Assembly (NCBI GenBank): GCA_949299935.1
Contig: CASGCE010000031.1
Span: forward strand, 1 to 47,642
Direction of reading: 5' to 3'
DNA from: an uncultured bacterium
GTDB lineage: Bacteria; Cyanobacteriota; Vampirovibrionia; Gastranaerophilales; Gastranaerophilaceae
Length of the DNA: 47,642 nucleotides
Made by a program: the position numbers and the translations under genes. How positions within the stretch are numbered: position 1 is the stretch's first letter; every line of letters starts with the position of its first letter. The notes under the pieces were generated by a model. It had not been told where the DNA came from. It saw only the letters and a list, made by a program, of their open reading frames with translations, and made no database searches. Shown piece by piece: positions 17,421-26,129 of the stretch.

Positions 17421-18062
17421 TTAAACAATTTTATTCTTAAGCGCTTTTAAAGCTGCCTGTAGTCTATCGTCAACTTCAAGTTTTTGTAAAATATTTGCTA
17501 CATGAGCTTTTGTTGTATTAATACTTATAACAAGCATTTGCGCAATTTCCATGTTACTGTAACCTTCAGTCATAAGCTTAAGTATTTGTGCCTCACGAGC
17601 CGTTAAATCATATTCTTTGCGGTTATTTTCGGTGTCAAAATCTGGAGAATTTGCACTTGCTTTCAGCACGATATGTGCAACATTTGGATCAAACCATGCA
17701 GCACCGTCTGCAACTGATTGTACCACCTGAACCAATCTTTGAGGATTAATCTCCTTTGAACAATAAGCATTTGCGCCAGCTTTAAGACTGTTTAAAACTT
17801 CTTTTTCGTCATTATGGGATGTAAGCATAATAACTTTAACATCTTTATTCATAGTTTTAATTTTTTTTGTTGCTTCAATACCGTTCATTTTGGGCAAACC
17901 AAGATCCATAATTATTATATCAATTTGATTATTGTTAAAAATATCTATAGCTGCCTCGGCAGAATCAGCTTCATAAATCTCATCAACATAATCGACACCC
18001 TCAAATGTCGTTTTTAAACCGAATCTGGTTAGCTCATGATCTTCAACAATAAGTATCTTCAT
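17421..18062 (-). CDS. Response regulator, NarL/FixJ type
   Basis: The 213-residue product has a receiver domain (ILIVEDHELTRFGLK at the start, phosphoacceptor Asp in IIIMDLGLPKMNG near 53, Lys in AYCSKEI near 103) and a C-terminal LuxR-type HTH (about 150-210: LTAREAQILKLMTEGYSNMEIA and TTKAHVANILQKL). The layout is that of NarL/LiaR transcription factors. It overlaps the stop of the secreted TPR gene by 4 bases (ATGA), so translation is probably coupled. A related regulator follows after 8 bases. The cognate kinase is not encoded nearby. The GAF/HD-GYP protein at the head of the operon may supply the sensing input through c-di-GMP instead. Confidence 0.9.
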   Translation of the reverse strand: MKILIVEDHELTRFGLKTTFEGVDYVDEIYEADSAEAAIDIFNNNQIDIIIMDLGLPKMNGIEATKKIKTMNKDVKVIMLTSHNDEKEVLNSLKAGANAYCSKEINPQRLVQVVQSVADGAAWFDPNVAHIVLKASANSPDFDTENNRKEYDLTAREAQILKLMTEGYSNMEIAQMLVISINTTKAHVANILQKLEVDDRLQAALKALKNKIV

Positions 18063-19603
18063 ATACTCAATTCCTCTTTTGCAGGTTTATAATCAGGATT
18101 TAACATAATACTTTTTCTAAAACTTCTTTTAGCATCTCCTGTCAAACCCTTGTTTTTATATACAAGTCCTTGATAATAATAATATCTAAAATCATTTTCG
18201 TCAATATATTTTGCAATGGCAAGATATTCCGAAGCAAGATTAAGATTATTATCATCAATTGCAGTTCTTGCAAGATCTATCCACCCGTCTTTAAATTGGG
18301 AATTAATCGCTACAGATTTTTTAAGATAGGCAATTTCGCGACTTTTATCAAGCAATGCCATATTATAGTATGCTTCATAACTATCAAAATGTATTTTTAA
18401 AATCTTAGAATATATATCAAATGCCTTTTTATTATTTCCAAGTTTCAAGCATGCATCTGCAACACGTATTTCAGGGATATATGATTGTTTATCTTTTGAT
18501 GCGGCATCGGAATAATATTTTAAGGCAGTCTCAAAATCTTTATCTTTGTAAGCTAAATCACCCAGCACAAGCAACGCCGTAATATTTGATTTATCATATT
18601 TATATGCTTTCATTGCATTATCCTGTGCTTTTTCATATTCTTTCAAATCATAATAAACTCGTGATAACAATGCATATATGTTTTTATTGTTGCTTTTTTT
18701 TGTATTAAATGCAGTTTGGAGTGTTCTCATAGCTTTGTTTAGCTCATCTTCGTAATAAAAATAATATGCAAGGTGGTATTTTTTTTCAAATTCATTCTTT
18801 TTAGTTTTATAGAGAGTATATTCCTCAATAGATTTAACTTTCCTTTGAAATTCAGTAGTCAGCAGATTTTGTTTTTTAATTTCTTCAACGACCTTAATTG
18901 CGTTTTGCGGTTTTTTTGATTGCGCAAGAATTTCAGCTTTCAGCTTTTTATAATTCAAATTTTTAGGATTTTTACTTATGGCAATATCTATATATTTTTC
19001 AGCTTCAACGATATTATTTGCTTTCAGATAACCAAGCGCAATGATGTAACTGGCGTAATCATATTTTTGAAAAAGTGTGGTATTTTTGACAAGCTCTGCG
19101 GTAACTTCACGGCTTTGGTCGTTGTAGACTATATTTGAATACATTTCAGCTAAATAAATTTCATCATTTTTGGAAAGCTTTACAGCAGGGAAATAAAATT
19201 GTTTCACATCTTCTAACAACATATAGGAAATATCTTTATCAGAAAGCTTTGACATAGAAAGCTCCGACAAATTGAAAAATCCTAAATCCGCCATCTTTTC
19301 AGTCATCTGCAAATAGACATAATCCAGAGGTGATATACTTTCAATTAAAATTTCAAAATCATAATATGAAGATTTTACATTGCTCTGAATATACTTATTC
19401 AAAGCAATTGCGTACTGATTATGAATATCATTCTTGGTCAATGTAACTTTTTGAGGAGCCGAAATAATTTCGCGATCAACAGGAAATCTGGTTTCCAAGG
19501 GATTTACAGGTTTTATGAAATCATTAATATTCACAGCATAAGCAGTACTAAAAGCGCATGCCGCAAATATCGATATTAAACTGACTAATTTTCTTGTCAT
19601 CAA
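18059..19603 (-). CDS. Secreted TPR protein in the HD-GYP operon
   Basis: The 514-residue product starts with a signal peptide (MMTRKLVSLISIFAACAFSTAYA, Ala-x-Ala near 21-23). The mature part, from about residue 180 on, is built of tetratricopeptide repeats (examples: YALLSRVYYDLKEYEKAQDN, ALLVLGDLAYKDKDFETALK, YYYYQGLVYKNKGLTGDAKR). TPR arrays bind proteins. A periplasmic or outer-membrane scaffold, as in pilus or secretion assembly, is likely. It overlaps its upstream neighbour (HD-GYP) and downstream neighbour (response regulator) by 4 bases each, both ATGA, so all three should be made in fixed proportion. No catalytic domain is seen. Confidence 0.82.
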   Translation of the reverse strand: MMTRKLVSLISIFAACAFSTAYAVNINDFIKPVNPLETRFPVDREIISAPQKVTLTKNDIHNQYAIALNKYIQSNVKSSYYDFEILIESISPLDYVYLQMTEKMADLGFFNLSELSMSKLSDKDISYMLLEDVKQFYFPAVKLSKNDEIYLAEMYSNIVYNDQSREVTAELVKNTTLFQKYDYASYIIALGYLKANNIVEAEKYIDIAISKNPKNLNYKKLKAEILAQSKKPQNAIKVVEEIKKQNLLTTEFQRKVKSIEEYTLYKTKKNEFEKKYHLAYYFYYEDELNKAMRTLQTAFNTKKSNNKNIYALLSRVYYDLKEYEKAQDNAMKAYKYDKSNITALLVLGDLAYKDKDFETALKYYSDAASKDKQSYIPEIRVADACLKLGNNKKAFDIYSKILKIHFDSYEAYYNMALLDKSREIAYLKKSVAINSQFKDGWIDLARTAIDDNNLNLASEYLAIAKYIDENDFRYYYYQGLVYKNKGLTGDAKRSFRKSIMLNPDYKPAKEELSI

Positions 19604-21312
19604 ACCTCACCGCCGCAATAATAGTGATTGAACAAATTTACAACATTATTATTCGGATTATCCGCGTTAATAAAACGGTATATATCCAAAAGATTGTAGT
19701 GACTTAACAATTCTTTGTCTTCAGCTTTAAAAATAATATGACTTTCAGTTAAAAATACATTAATAATTTTATCAGCAGATATTGACAAAAATGCGTCAAC
19801 TATATTTTTATCAAAATGAGAACCCGAATCATCAACCAAAATTTTAATAACATTTTCAATGGGCATTTTATCGCGGTAGTGGCGTTTAGAAGTAATTGCA
19901 TCAAAAACATCTGAAACTGCAAGGATTCTACCTCCGTACGGAATTTCATCACCTTTCAAATGTCGGTAATATCCGGTACCATCCCATTTTTCATGATGCG
20001 AACATGCAATATCAGTAATCAATTTGAAATCGTCCGACATATGAATTTTTTCCAAAATATCATGGGTGATTTGAACATGTTCTTGAATGTGTGCATATTC
20101 TTCAGGTGTAAGTTTACCTTCTTTTTGCAACACTGCATCACGAATACCAATTTTACCTATATCGTGTAAAATCGCCGCTTTTTCTATAATTTCTTTATCA
20201 TGGACATCCATATTCAAGGCATCAACAATAAGCATAGCATATAACTTAACCCTGCTTGAGTGACCTGAAGTAATCTTATCACGTGCGTCAATAGATTTTG
20301 CAAGAGTATCAATAAAACTCTCAAAAAGATCCTTTTGTTCTTTATAAAGTTCCTTTTGCTGTTCAAAAAGTTGTGCATTTTCAAGTGCTATACTTGCACT
20401 ACCGCCTATTGCAGCCAGCAGGTCTTCATCATTTTTTGTAAATACACCTTCAATCTTATTCAAAACCTGAAAGGCACCTATTATTTCCTGATTGTTATTT
20501 TTAATGGGCACACAAAGAATTGATTTTGTGTGGTAACCAGATTTACAATCAACGTCTTTATTAAATCTGGGATCAGTATATGCATCTGCAATATTAACAC
20601 TCTCGCCGGTCTGCACGACATAACCTGCCAAACCCTTATTCGCAGGAAATCGTATTTCCTGACTTTCCATACCCAAAGCTACTTTTGACCAAAGCTCATT
20701 ATTTTCTTTATCGTAAAGAAAAACCGTACATCTATCCGCCTGAACGGCATTTTTAGTCTCCTCAGCTATAACCTTCAGTAACACATTTATATCCGTTAAT
20801 GCAGTGATTGATCTTCCTATCTTTACTAATGAAACAAGCGGGTCGCTTTTCATTGGCAAAGAAAATTCAATTCCGCTTTGAACCTGATTTATCCGGGTAT
20901 TTATGTAATCAAGCATCAAAAACTCATCATTTTCTAACGCGAAAGCTTTAGCATTATTATAATGTAAAAGTGCCAAATCGTTATTATTTTCATCAAAATT
21001 AATATTACCCAAAGCAATTTCCGATATCAATTTAGCCGTGTTATTTTTTGAATACTGTGCTATGTAAACAGCATCATTAATTGTTTGAAAAACCGTTTTG
21101 TACAGACTTTTATCCAAAAAATATGAAGTCATTGCTGCCAAACTCATGCAGATCGAAATATATTCAGACAATTTAATTACGGTAAATTTTTTCTGCGCAT
21201 CCAAAAAACATTGTTTAGCGCCCTCGTAATTCTTATCGTTAAGCTCGCTTATACCTTTTCTTATAAGATCTTTGCCCTCTAATATTAATTGATTATCCAA
21301 AACTTCAACCAT
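19600..21312 (-). CDS. GAF and HD-GYP domain protein, probable c-di-GMP phosphodiesterase
   Basis: The 570-residue cytoplasmic protein has a helical TPR-like N-terminus (about 1-150), a GAF domain (about 160-315, with KSILCVPIKN and GAFQVLNK) and an HD-GYP domain (about 335-515). The HD motif HDIGKIGIRD is near residue 382. The second motif reads HHEKWDGTGYYRHLKGDEIP near 438-457, so the family Pro of GYP is a Tyr here. Metal ligands (His, His, Asp and HH) are intact, so hydrolysis of cyclic di-GMP is still expected. After the domain come about 50 residues of unknown type. GAGG lies 7 bases before the ATG, and TACAAT upstream is a likely -10. It heads the operon with the TPR gene and two response regulators, which suggests control of surface attachment or motility. 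Confidence 0.88.
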   Translation of the reverse strand: MVEVLDNQLILEGKDLIRKGISELNDKNYEGAKQCFLDAQKKFTVIKLSEYISICMSLAAMTSYFLDKSLYKTVFQTINDAVYIAQYSKNNTAKLISEIALGNINFDENNNDLALLHYNNAKAFALENDEFLMLDYINTRINQVQSGIEFSLPMKSDPLVSLVKIGRSITALTDINVLLKVIAEETKNAVQADRCTVFLYDKENNELWSKVALGMESQEIRFPANKGLAGYVVQTGESVNIADAYTDPRFNKDVDCKSGYHTKSILCVPIKNNNQEIIGAFQVLNKIEGVFTKNDEDLLAAIGGSASIALENAQLFEQQKELYKEQKDLFESFIDTLAKSIDARDKITSGHSSRVKLYAMLIVDALNMDVHDKEIIEKAAILHDIGKIGIRDAVLQKEGKLTPEEYAHIQEHVQITHDILEKIHMSDDFKLITDIACSHHEKWDGTGYYRHLKGDEIPYGGRILAVSDVFDAITSKRHYRDKMPIENVIKILVDDSGSHFDKNIVDAFLSISADKIINVFLTESHIIFKAEDKELLSHYNLLDIYRFINADNPNNNVVNLFNHYYCGGEV

Positions 21313-21457
21313 TTAGTATCCTCTTTTTTTTAATTGTACAATATTTCCGAGAATTTTTCAAAAATAGTTACATTTTTTCAAAAAAATAATTTAATTATAT
21401 GAGGAAAATTTCTGACAATATGATAGCATTTTGTGGTAAAGCAAAATGAGGTGAAAT

Positions 21458-21973
21458 ATGTCAGATAATTTCAAAACACTAAAGTGTCCAGCTTGCCAGA
21501 AAGAAATGACAAAAGTATTTATCCCATCTGAGGGTGTAAACATAGATATATGTCTTGATGGTTGCGGCGGCATTTATTTTGACACAAGAGAATTCAAATA
21601 CTTTGATGAACCGGACGAAAACATCGAAGAAATAGTTAAAGCAGCAGAGGGTAAAACTTTTGCAAAAGTTGATGAAAACCTTCCGAGAACCTGCCCTGTC
21701 TGCGGAGCAAGAATGGTTAAAAATTATGCAAGCGTTAAAAAAGAAGTTCAAATTGATGAATGTTACTCCTGTGGCGGTAAATTCCTTGACTATGGGGAAC
21801 TTGAAAAAATTCGTGCACAATACGATACCGAAGAAGAGAGAAGTGCTGACATAATGAAAGAAGTTTATAGCACGGTTGGTGTTGAAATTAAGCGTCTTGA
21901 AGCTGAAAATGCCGAACTTCGTGCAAAACGCTCTTGGGCTAAAAAGCTCTTTGACAAAATGATTTACGGATAA
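21458..21973 (+). CDS. Zinc-ribbon protein with two TFIIB-type zinc fingers
   Basis: The 171-residue protein carries two zf-TFIIB-type ribbons. The first has CPACQKEM near 10 and DICLDGCGGIYFD near 28. The second has CPVCGARM near 80 and DECYSCGGKFLDYGEL near 101. Each gives CxxC plus Cx2-3C pairs for one zinc. A charged helical tail follows (VEIKRLEAENAELRAK). The family is common and poorly understood; some members are thought to act in RNA or protein handling. GAGG lies 7 bases before the ATG. It is monocistronic, ends at a terminator, and is divergent from the HD-GYP operon. Confidence 0.85.
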   Translation: MSDNFKTLKCPACQKEMTKVFIPSEGVNIDICLDGCGGIYFDTREFKYFDEPDENIEEIVKAAEGKTFAKVDENLPRTCPVCGARMVKNYASVKKEVQIDECYSCGGKFLDYGELEKIRAQYDTEEERSADIMKEVYSTVGVEIKRLEAENAELRAKRSWAKKLFDKMIYG

Positions 21974-21975
21974 AT

Positions 21976-22003
21976 AAAAAAGACCGCTAAAGCGGTCTTT
22001 TTT
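21976..22003. terminator. Bidirectional terminator after the zinc-ribbon gene
   Basis: AAAAAAGACCGCT (21976-21988) and its complement (21991-22003) flank two bases, with T-runs on both strands. It lies between convergent genes. The core AGACCGC is the reverse of the GCGGTCT core at 8887-8893. Confidence 0.85.
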
Positions 22004-22009
22004 TATTTA

Positions 22010-22240
22010 TTAATCAAATAATTCCCGTATATCAACATTTAAAGCCTTTGAAAGCCTTTTAACCGTTGAAATGGTTGTGTCAGTGATTCCTCGTTCTATT
22101 GCACTTAAATAACTCGTTGAAATATTTGCATTAAAAGCTAACTCAGCTTGACTTATCCCAAGTTCACCACGAAGAAAAGCAATTTTTTTACCCAGCTTTC
22201 TGCATAGAACTTTGTCGTACTTGAATGACTTTTTACCCAT
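22010..22240 (-). CDS. Small XRE-family HTH regulator
   Basis: The 76-residue protein is almost wholly one Cro/C1-type helix-turn-helix (about 15-72): GISQAELAFNANISTSYLSAIERG split as helix 2, turn and recognition helix, then ISTVKRLSKALNVDIRELF. This matches single-domain XRE regulators of about 70-80 residues. There is no sensor domain. A TATAAT stands 9 bases before the ATG on its strand. It is next to a broken LuxR-type HTH gene (divergent) and convergent with the zinc-ribbon gene. Its targets are unknown; no toxin gene is adjacent. Confidence 0.88.
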   Translation of the reverse strand: MGKKSFKYDKVLCRKLGKKIAFLRGELGISQAELAFNANISTSYLSAIERGITDTTISTVKRLSKALNVDIRELFD

Positions 22241-22340
22241 ATCGTTAGAATTATAATATTCCTATTGACAAAAATAAAACTATGGGATAGTATTTTATTA
22301 ACTTAAATAATTATTATAAAGGGATTTAGGGGTTTAAAAT

Positions 22341-22583
22341 ATGAGAAAACCAAGAACAACAATTCGTTATCCATACACGCTTGAAGGACAACCTCTTACG
22401 GAGGTTGAAACTGCTGTAATTTAAGCAATCATGCAAGGTTATAGTTTCATTAGAATTTCTAAAACTTTGAACATAACCAAATCACAAATGAAATGGCTGG
22501 TTAAAAAGCTATATTGCAAATTGGGAGTAAATATTAAAATTGAAGCTGTTACCAAAGCAATTAAGACAGGTGTCGTTGACTGA
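22341..22583 (+). pseudogene. LuxR/GerE-type HTH protein interrupted by an in-frame TAA
   Basis: From the ATG at 22341 the frame reads MRKPRTTIRYPYTLEGQPLT, EVETAVI, then TAA (22422-22424). It continues in the same frame as AIMQGYSFIRISKTLNITKS, QMKWLVKKLYCKLGVN and IKIEAVTKAIKTGVVD to TGA at 22583. The two halves together match a GerE-type HTH: LTxxExxVI at the start, QGYSxxxIxxxL in the middle, KLGV near the end. A stop thus falls inside helix 1. CAA to TAA is the simplest cause, since Gln or Lys would suit that position. AGGGG lies 9 bases before the ATG. A restart at the ATG at 22431 would lack helix 1. No stop-codon reassignment is supported, as all other genes here use TAA normally. Confidence 0.7.
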
Positions 22584-22585
22584 GC

Positions 22586-23950
22586 TTATTTCTTAAATTT
22601 TTCTATTTTATCCAAACTGTCACTTTCAAAATATATTCTCAATAACGGCTCCGTACCGCTCGGACGGACAAGTATCCAGCTTGTATTATCGTCTAAGTAT
22701 AGTTTTACACCATCTTTGAAATCTTTTCTCAAAACTTTCATACCGGCAAATTCATCGGTCGTTTTGAACTTATCAATAACCTTTTCGATTTCCTCACGAG
22801 TTTCAAGTTTTAAATCGACTCTGTCATTGTAAAATTTACAACCTGCCATTTGATGCAATTCTTCCTGTAATTGGCACAGAGTTTTGTTTTCATAAGCCAT
22901 AGCCTCAAGAACAAGCAAATTAGCCAAAATACCGTCTTTTTCGGGTATATGACCTCTTATACTTAATCCTCCGGATTCCTCTCCGCCTATAATCGGGTTA
23001 AACTTACGCATAGCCTCACCGACATGCTTAAAACCTACAGCCGTTTCTATAACATCAACCCCGCATTTTTCAGCAATTTTATCAAGTAATAAACTTGCTC
23101 CAACTGTTTTTACAATACAACCATCCATATTTTTGTGTTTTTTCAAATGTAAGAGCAAAATCGCAATAATCTCATTCGGCGTAACATATTCACCATTTTC
23201 ATTAATAACCCCAAATCTGTCACCGTCACCATCGTTTGCGAAACCAATAGCATTAGGCGTTTTCTTAACCATTTCGATTAATTCGGACAAATATTTTGGC
23301 TTAGGCTCGGGCATACCTCCGCCAAAATTTACATCATGCATCATATGAATGCTGCTGTATTTTATATCTTCACCACATAATAATTTATCAAAATAACCGA
23401 TTGTTGCGGAATAAAGTCCGTCAAATATAATGTTTTTATCTAAATCCCTAATTTTTTTAAAATTAATCAAAGATTTAATATGTTCAAAATATCTAGGTGC
23501 AAAATCAACTTCCTTAACACAACCTTTTATTTTAGGCACAAACTCCTTATCCAGATTTGCCACAATTTCATCCGTAATATCTGAAGTTGCAGGTCCTGCG
23601 TAATCAGGAATAAATTTTATCCCTAAATACTCGGGCGGATTGTGTGATGCTGTAAACATAATCGCACAAGCATCTTTAATTTTCGCATTATAAGCAAGAA
23701 CAGGCGTTGGGACAACTTTATTACCAATTAAAACCCTGAAACCGAAATTTGCAAGACTTTCAGCACATTGGTTAGCAAATTCTTTTGCCATATTCCTCGG
23801 ATCATAACCGACAAGAATTTTTTTATATATACCAAAATTGTCGAAAACATATTTTGCAATAGCTCTAGTAACAAGTTCCGCATTCTCTGCGGTAAAATCA
23901 ACCCCTATAACAGCCCGCCAGCCGTCTGTTCCGAATTTAATATTTGTCAT
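22586..23950 (-). CDS. Phosphoglucomutase/phosphomannomutase family enzyme
   Basis: The 454-residue enzyme belongs to the alpha-D-phosphohexomutases. All four active-site motifs are present: the phosphoserine loop TASHNPPE (about 99-106), the metal loop NDGDGDRFG (about 240-248), the sugar-binding GGEESGG (about 328-334) and the phosphate-binding RPSGTEPLLR (about 431-440). The N-terminus IKFGTDGWR is typical. It moves phosphate between C1 and C6 of glucose or mannose, feeding glycogen, nucleotide sugars or envelope polysaccharides. Glucosamine (GlmM) is less likely, since GlmM has a different N-terminus and sugar loop. It is divergent from pheA and may link with pgi in hexose phosphate metabolism. 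Confidence 0.88.
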   Translation of the reverse strand: MTNIKFGTDGWRAVIGVDFTAENAELVTRAIAKYVFDNFGIYKKILVGYDPRNMAKEFANQCAESLANFGFRVLIGNKVVPTPVLAYNAKIKDACAIMFTASHNPPEYLGIKFIPDYAGPATSDITDEIVANLDKEFVPKIKGCVKEVDFAPRYFEHIKSLINFKKIRDLDKNIIFDGLYSATIGYFDKLLCGEDIKYSSIHMMHDVNFGGGMPEPKPKYLSELIEMVKKTPNAIGFANDGDGDRFGVINENGEYVTPNEIIAILLLHLKKHKNMDGCIVKTVGASLLLDKIAEKCGVDVIETAVGFKHVGEAMRKFNPIIGGEESGGLSIRGHIPEKDGILANLLVLEAMAYENKTLCQLQEELHQMAGCKFYNDRVDLKLETREEIEKVIDKFKTTDEFAGMKVLRKDFKDGVKLYLDDNTSWILVRPSGTEPLLRIYFESDSLDKIEKFKK

Positions 23951-23976
23951 TATATTTTTGCCCTTTTTATTTTTTC

Positions 23977-23985
23977 TGCTATAAT
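23977..23985 (+). promoter_or_regulatory. Extended -10 of pheA
   Basis: TGCTATAAT (TG at 23977-23978, hexamer 23980-23985) lies 28 bases before the pheA ATG. It is inside the short divergent region with the phosphohexomutase gene. Confidence 0.5.
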
Positions 23986-24013
23986 TTTAACTGAAATACG
24001 GAGTTTAGTAAAT

Positions 24014-24868
24014 ATGGAATTTAAAAATGTCCTGAATATTGCATACTTAGGTCCGGAAGCATCATTTTCGGAAATGGCACGCGATATTTTTAGCCGAAAA
24101 TACAATATTAATTCTTTTTCTACCCCGCTAAAAACAATACCTGATGTTGTAGAATTTGTAGATAATAACCCCTTTACACTGGGTGTAATTCCGGTTGAAA
24201 ACTCTATAGACGGGACATTAAGAGCATCGTTAGACAGTCTGATGGTAACACAAAATCCGAATATAAGAATTTTATCAGAAGTCGTACTACCTATAGAATA
24301 CTGCCTTTTATCAAGAACAACAGAATTTTACAGCATAACCGGAATTATTGGCACACCGTATCTTTTGGGTAAATGTCAGGAATTTATAAAAAAGGAAATG
24401 CCCTTGCACTTAAATGTTATTGAAAATACTTCAATGGCAGAATGTGCAAGAAATCTTTCAAATTACAACCTTACTTACGGCTCGATAGGTAACCGAAAAA
24501 CCGCAGAAACATACCAACTAAACATTTTGAAAGAAAATATCAATGACGATAAAACAAACCGAACAAGGTATATTTTAATAGGAAATTTTGAAACACCTGT
24601 TACCGGAAATGATAAGACCACAATAGCTTTTGCAACAAATAACACTCCGGGAGCATTGCTGGAAGTTTTGGAAATTTTTCTGGAAAATGACATAAATTTA
24701 ACCTATATATCTTCTCAACCGTCAAAAGATGATATGGAAGAATACATCTTTGTAGTAAATTTCAACGGGCATATTAAAGAAAAAAATATTTCTGATGTCC
24801 TGAATTGTGTAAAATCCAGAACAATATTCTACAGATTTTTAGGGTCGTATGAAAAAAGTCACGCATAA
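24014..24868 (+). CDS. pheA: Prephenate dehydratase with ACT domain
   Basis: The 284-residue enzyme turns prephenate into phenylpyruvate for phenylalanine synthesis. The dehydratase domain (about 8-185) shows IAYLGPEASFSEMA, the substrate-binding VIPVENSIDGTLRASLD (about 57-73), and TRYILIGN, the family TR[FY] motif, near 180. A C-terminal ACT domain follows (about 198-280: TTIAFATNNTPGALLEVL and then INLTYISSQPS), the usual site of feedback inhibition by phenylalanine. There is no chorismate mutase domain. The ATG at 24014 is chosen because CGGAG lies 10 bases upstream and the protein then starts where the family does. An upstream open frame overlaps the divergent gene and is not used. Confidence 0.92.
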   Translation: MEFKNVLNIAYLGPEASFSEMARDIFSRKYNINSFSTPLKTIPDVVEFVDNNPFTLGVIPVENSIDGTLRASLDSLMVTQNPNIRILSEVVLPIEYCLLSRTTEFYSITGIIGTPYLLGKCQEFIKKEMPLHLNVIENTSMAECARNLSNYNLTYGSIGNRKTAETYQLNILKENINDDKTNRTRYILIGNFETPVTGNDKTTIAFATNNTPGALLEVLEIFLENDINLTYISSQPSKDDMEEYIFVVNFNGHIKEKNISDVLNCVKSRTIFYRFLGSYEKSHA

Positions 24869-24880
24869 TTTTCAATTTTT

Positions 24881-24889
24881 TGTTATAAT
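24881..24889 (+). promoter_or_regulatory. Extended -10 of tyrS
   Basis: TGTTATAAT (TG at 24881-24882, hexamer 24884-24889) stands 18 bases before the tyrS ATG. No good -35 is visible, consistent with an extended -10 promoter. Confidence 0.55.
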
Positions 24890-24907
24890 TAGGCAAGAGG
24901 GAAAATT

Positions 24908-26128
24908 ATGGAAATAAGAAAAGAATTTATAGAACAGGCTAAAAAATTATCGCGTGGTGCAGAAATTTTACCGGGTGGAATAGAAGAATTAGCAACAAAA
25001 CTTCAACATGCAAATGAAACTAATAAACCGTTAAGGGTTAAATTGGGTATGGATCCGACAAGACCGGATTTGCATCTGGGGCATACCGTTGTAATGCGTA
25101 AGTTAAGAGAGTTTCAGAACCTCGGACATCAAGTTGTTCTAATCGTAGGCGGTGCAACCGCCATGGTAGGTGATCCCTCAGGTAAATCTGAAACCAGACC
25201 TTCGCTTACAAAAGAACAAGTTGAAGAAAATGCTAAATCCTACTTTGAACAAATGTCAAAAGTAGTTGATGTTACTAAAGCAGAAGTTACAAATAATGCT
25301 GATTGGCTTCACAAAATGAGTTTTACGGCAATTTTAAAACTTGCGGCGCAAATAACAGTTGCACAAATCATGACAAGAGATGATTTTGCCAAAAGATATG
25401 CAGAAGGCAGACCGATTTCAGTACATGAATTTTTCTATCCTCTAATGCAGGCATATGATTCTGTGGAAATTGATGCAGATATAGAGCTTGGCGGAACCGA
25501 TCAAAGATTTAACACTCTTTTAGGCAGACAAATTCAAGAAGCTTACGGTAAAAAATATCCCCAAATGGTTATGCTTTTACCATTGATTGAGGGAACCGAC
25601 GGACTTGTTAAAATGTCTAAAACATATCCCGAACACTGTATTTCACTAACTGACAGTGCAAAAGATATGTTCGGCAAATTGATGAGTATACCTGATAGTT
25701 TGATAGTTAAATATTTCACACTTCTTACAGATGTCAGTGATGAAGAATTGAAAGAAATTGAAGAAAAATTAAAAAATCCTGAAGTTAATCCAAGAGATTT
25801 GAAATTACAACTTGCTCACATAATAACGGAAGAATATCACGGTAAAGACAATGCCGACTACGCACAACAAGAATTTATTAACGTAGTTTCAAACAAAGGT
25901 ATTCCGGAGGATATTCCTGAAGTTAAAGTTGAAAACGGCAAGGGAATACTTGATTTGTTGGTAGAATTAAATTTTGTACAATCAAAGGGAGAGGCAAAAC
26001 GCTTAATTCAAGGCGGAGGAGTAAAAGTGGACGGCGAAAAAATTGCCGATATGGCTTATACTTTGAATTTTGATGAAAGTGTAATATTGCAGGCAGGCAA
26101 AAGAAAATTTGCCAAATTGGTAAAATAA
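24908..26128 (+). CDS. tyrS: Tyrosyl-tRNA synthetase
   Basis: The 406-residue enzyme charges tRNA-Tyr. The class I signatures are present: [10 protein letters not shown] (HIGH, about 56-65) preceded by [12 protein letters not shown], and VKMSKT (KMSKS-like, about 237-242). [13 protein letters not shown] near 196 binds tyrosine. An S4 RNA-binding domain is at the C-terminus (about 345-402: [19 protein letters not shown]). The HLGH variant and length fit the TyrS type 2 (TyrZ-like) group. GAGGG lies 6 bases before the ATG. The stop is 1 base from the cysE ATG, so the two are an operon. Confidence 0.95.
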   Translation: MEIRKEFIEQAKKLSRGAEILPGGIEELATKLQHANETNKPLRVKLGMDPTRPDLHLGHTVVMRKLREFQNLGHQVVLIVGGATAMVGDPSGKSETRPSLTKEQVEENAKSYFEQMSKVVDVTKAEVTNNADWLHKMSFTAILKLAAQITVAQIMTRDDFAKRYAEGRPISVHEFFYPLMQAYDSVEIDADIELGGTDQRFNTLLGRQIQEAYGKKYPQMVMLLPLIEGTDGLVKMSKTYPEHCISLTDSAKDMFGKLMSIPDSLIVKYFTLLTDVSDEELKEIEEKLKNPEVNPRDLKLQLAHIITEEYHGKDNADYAQQEFINVVSNKGIPEDIPEVKVENGKGILDLLVELNFVQSKGEAKRLIQGGGVKVDGEKIADMAYTLNFDESVILQAGKRKFAKLVK

Positions 26129-26129
26129 A

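Noticed and set aside
22422-22424. TAA as a reassigned sense codon
   Set aside because: Many genes in the window end at TAA with normal C-termini, so the standard code holds.
23768-24013. Open frame continuing upstream of pheA
   Set aside because: It overlaps the divergent phosphohexomutase gene, and the ATG at 24014 has a Shine-Dalgarno and the family's normal start.
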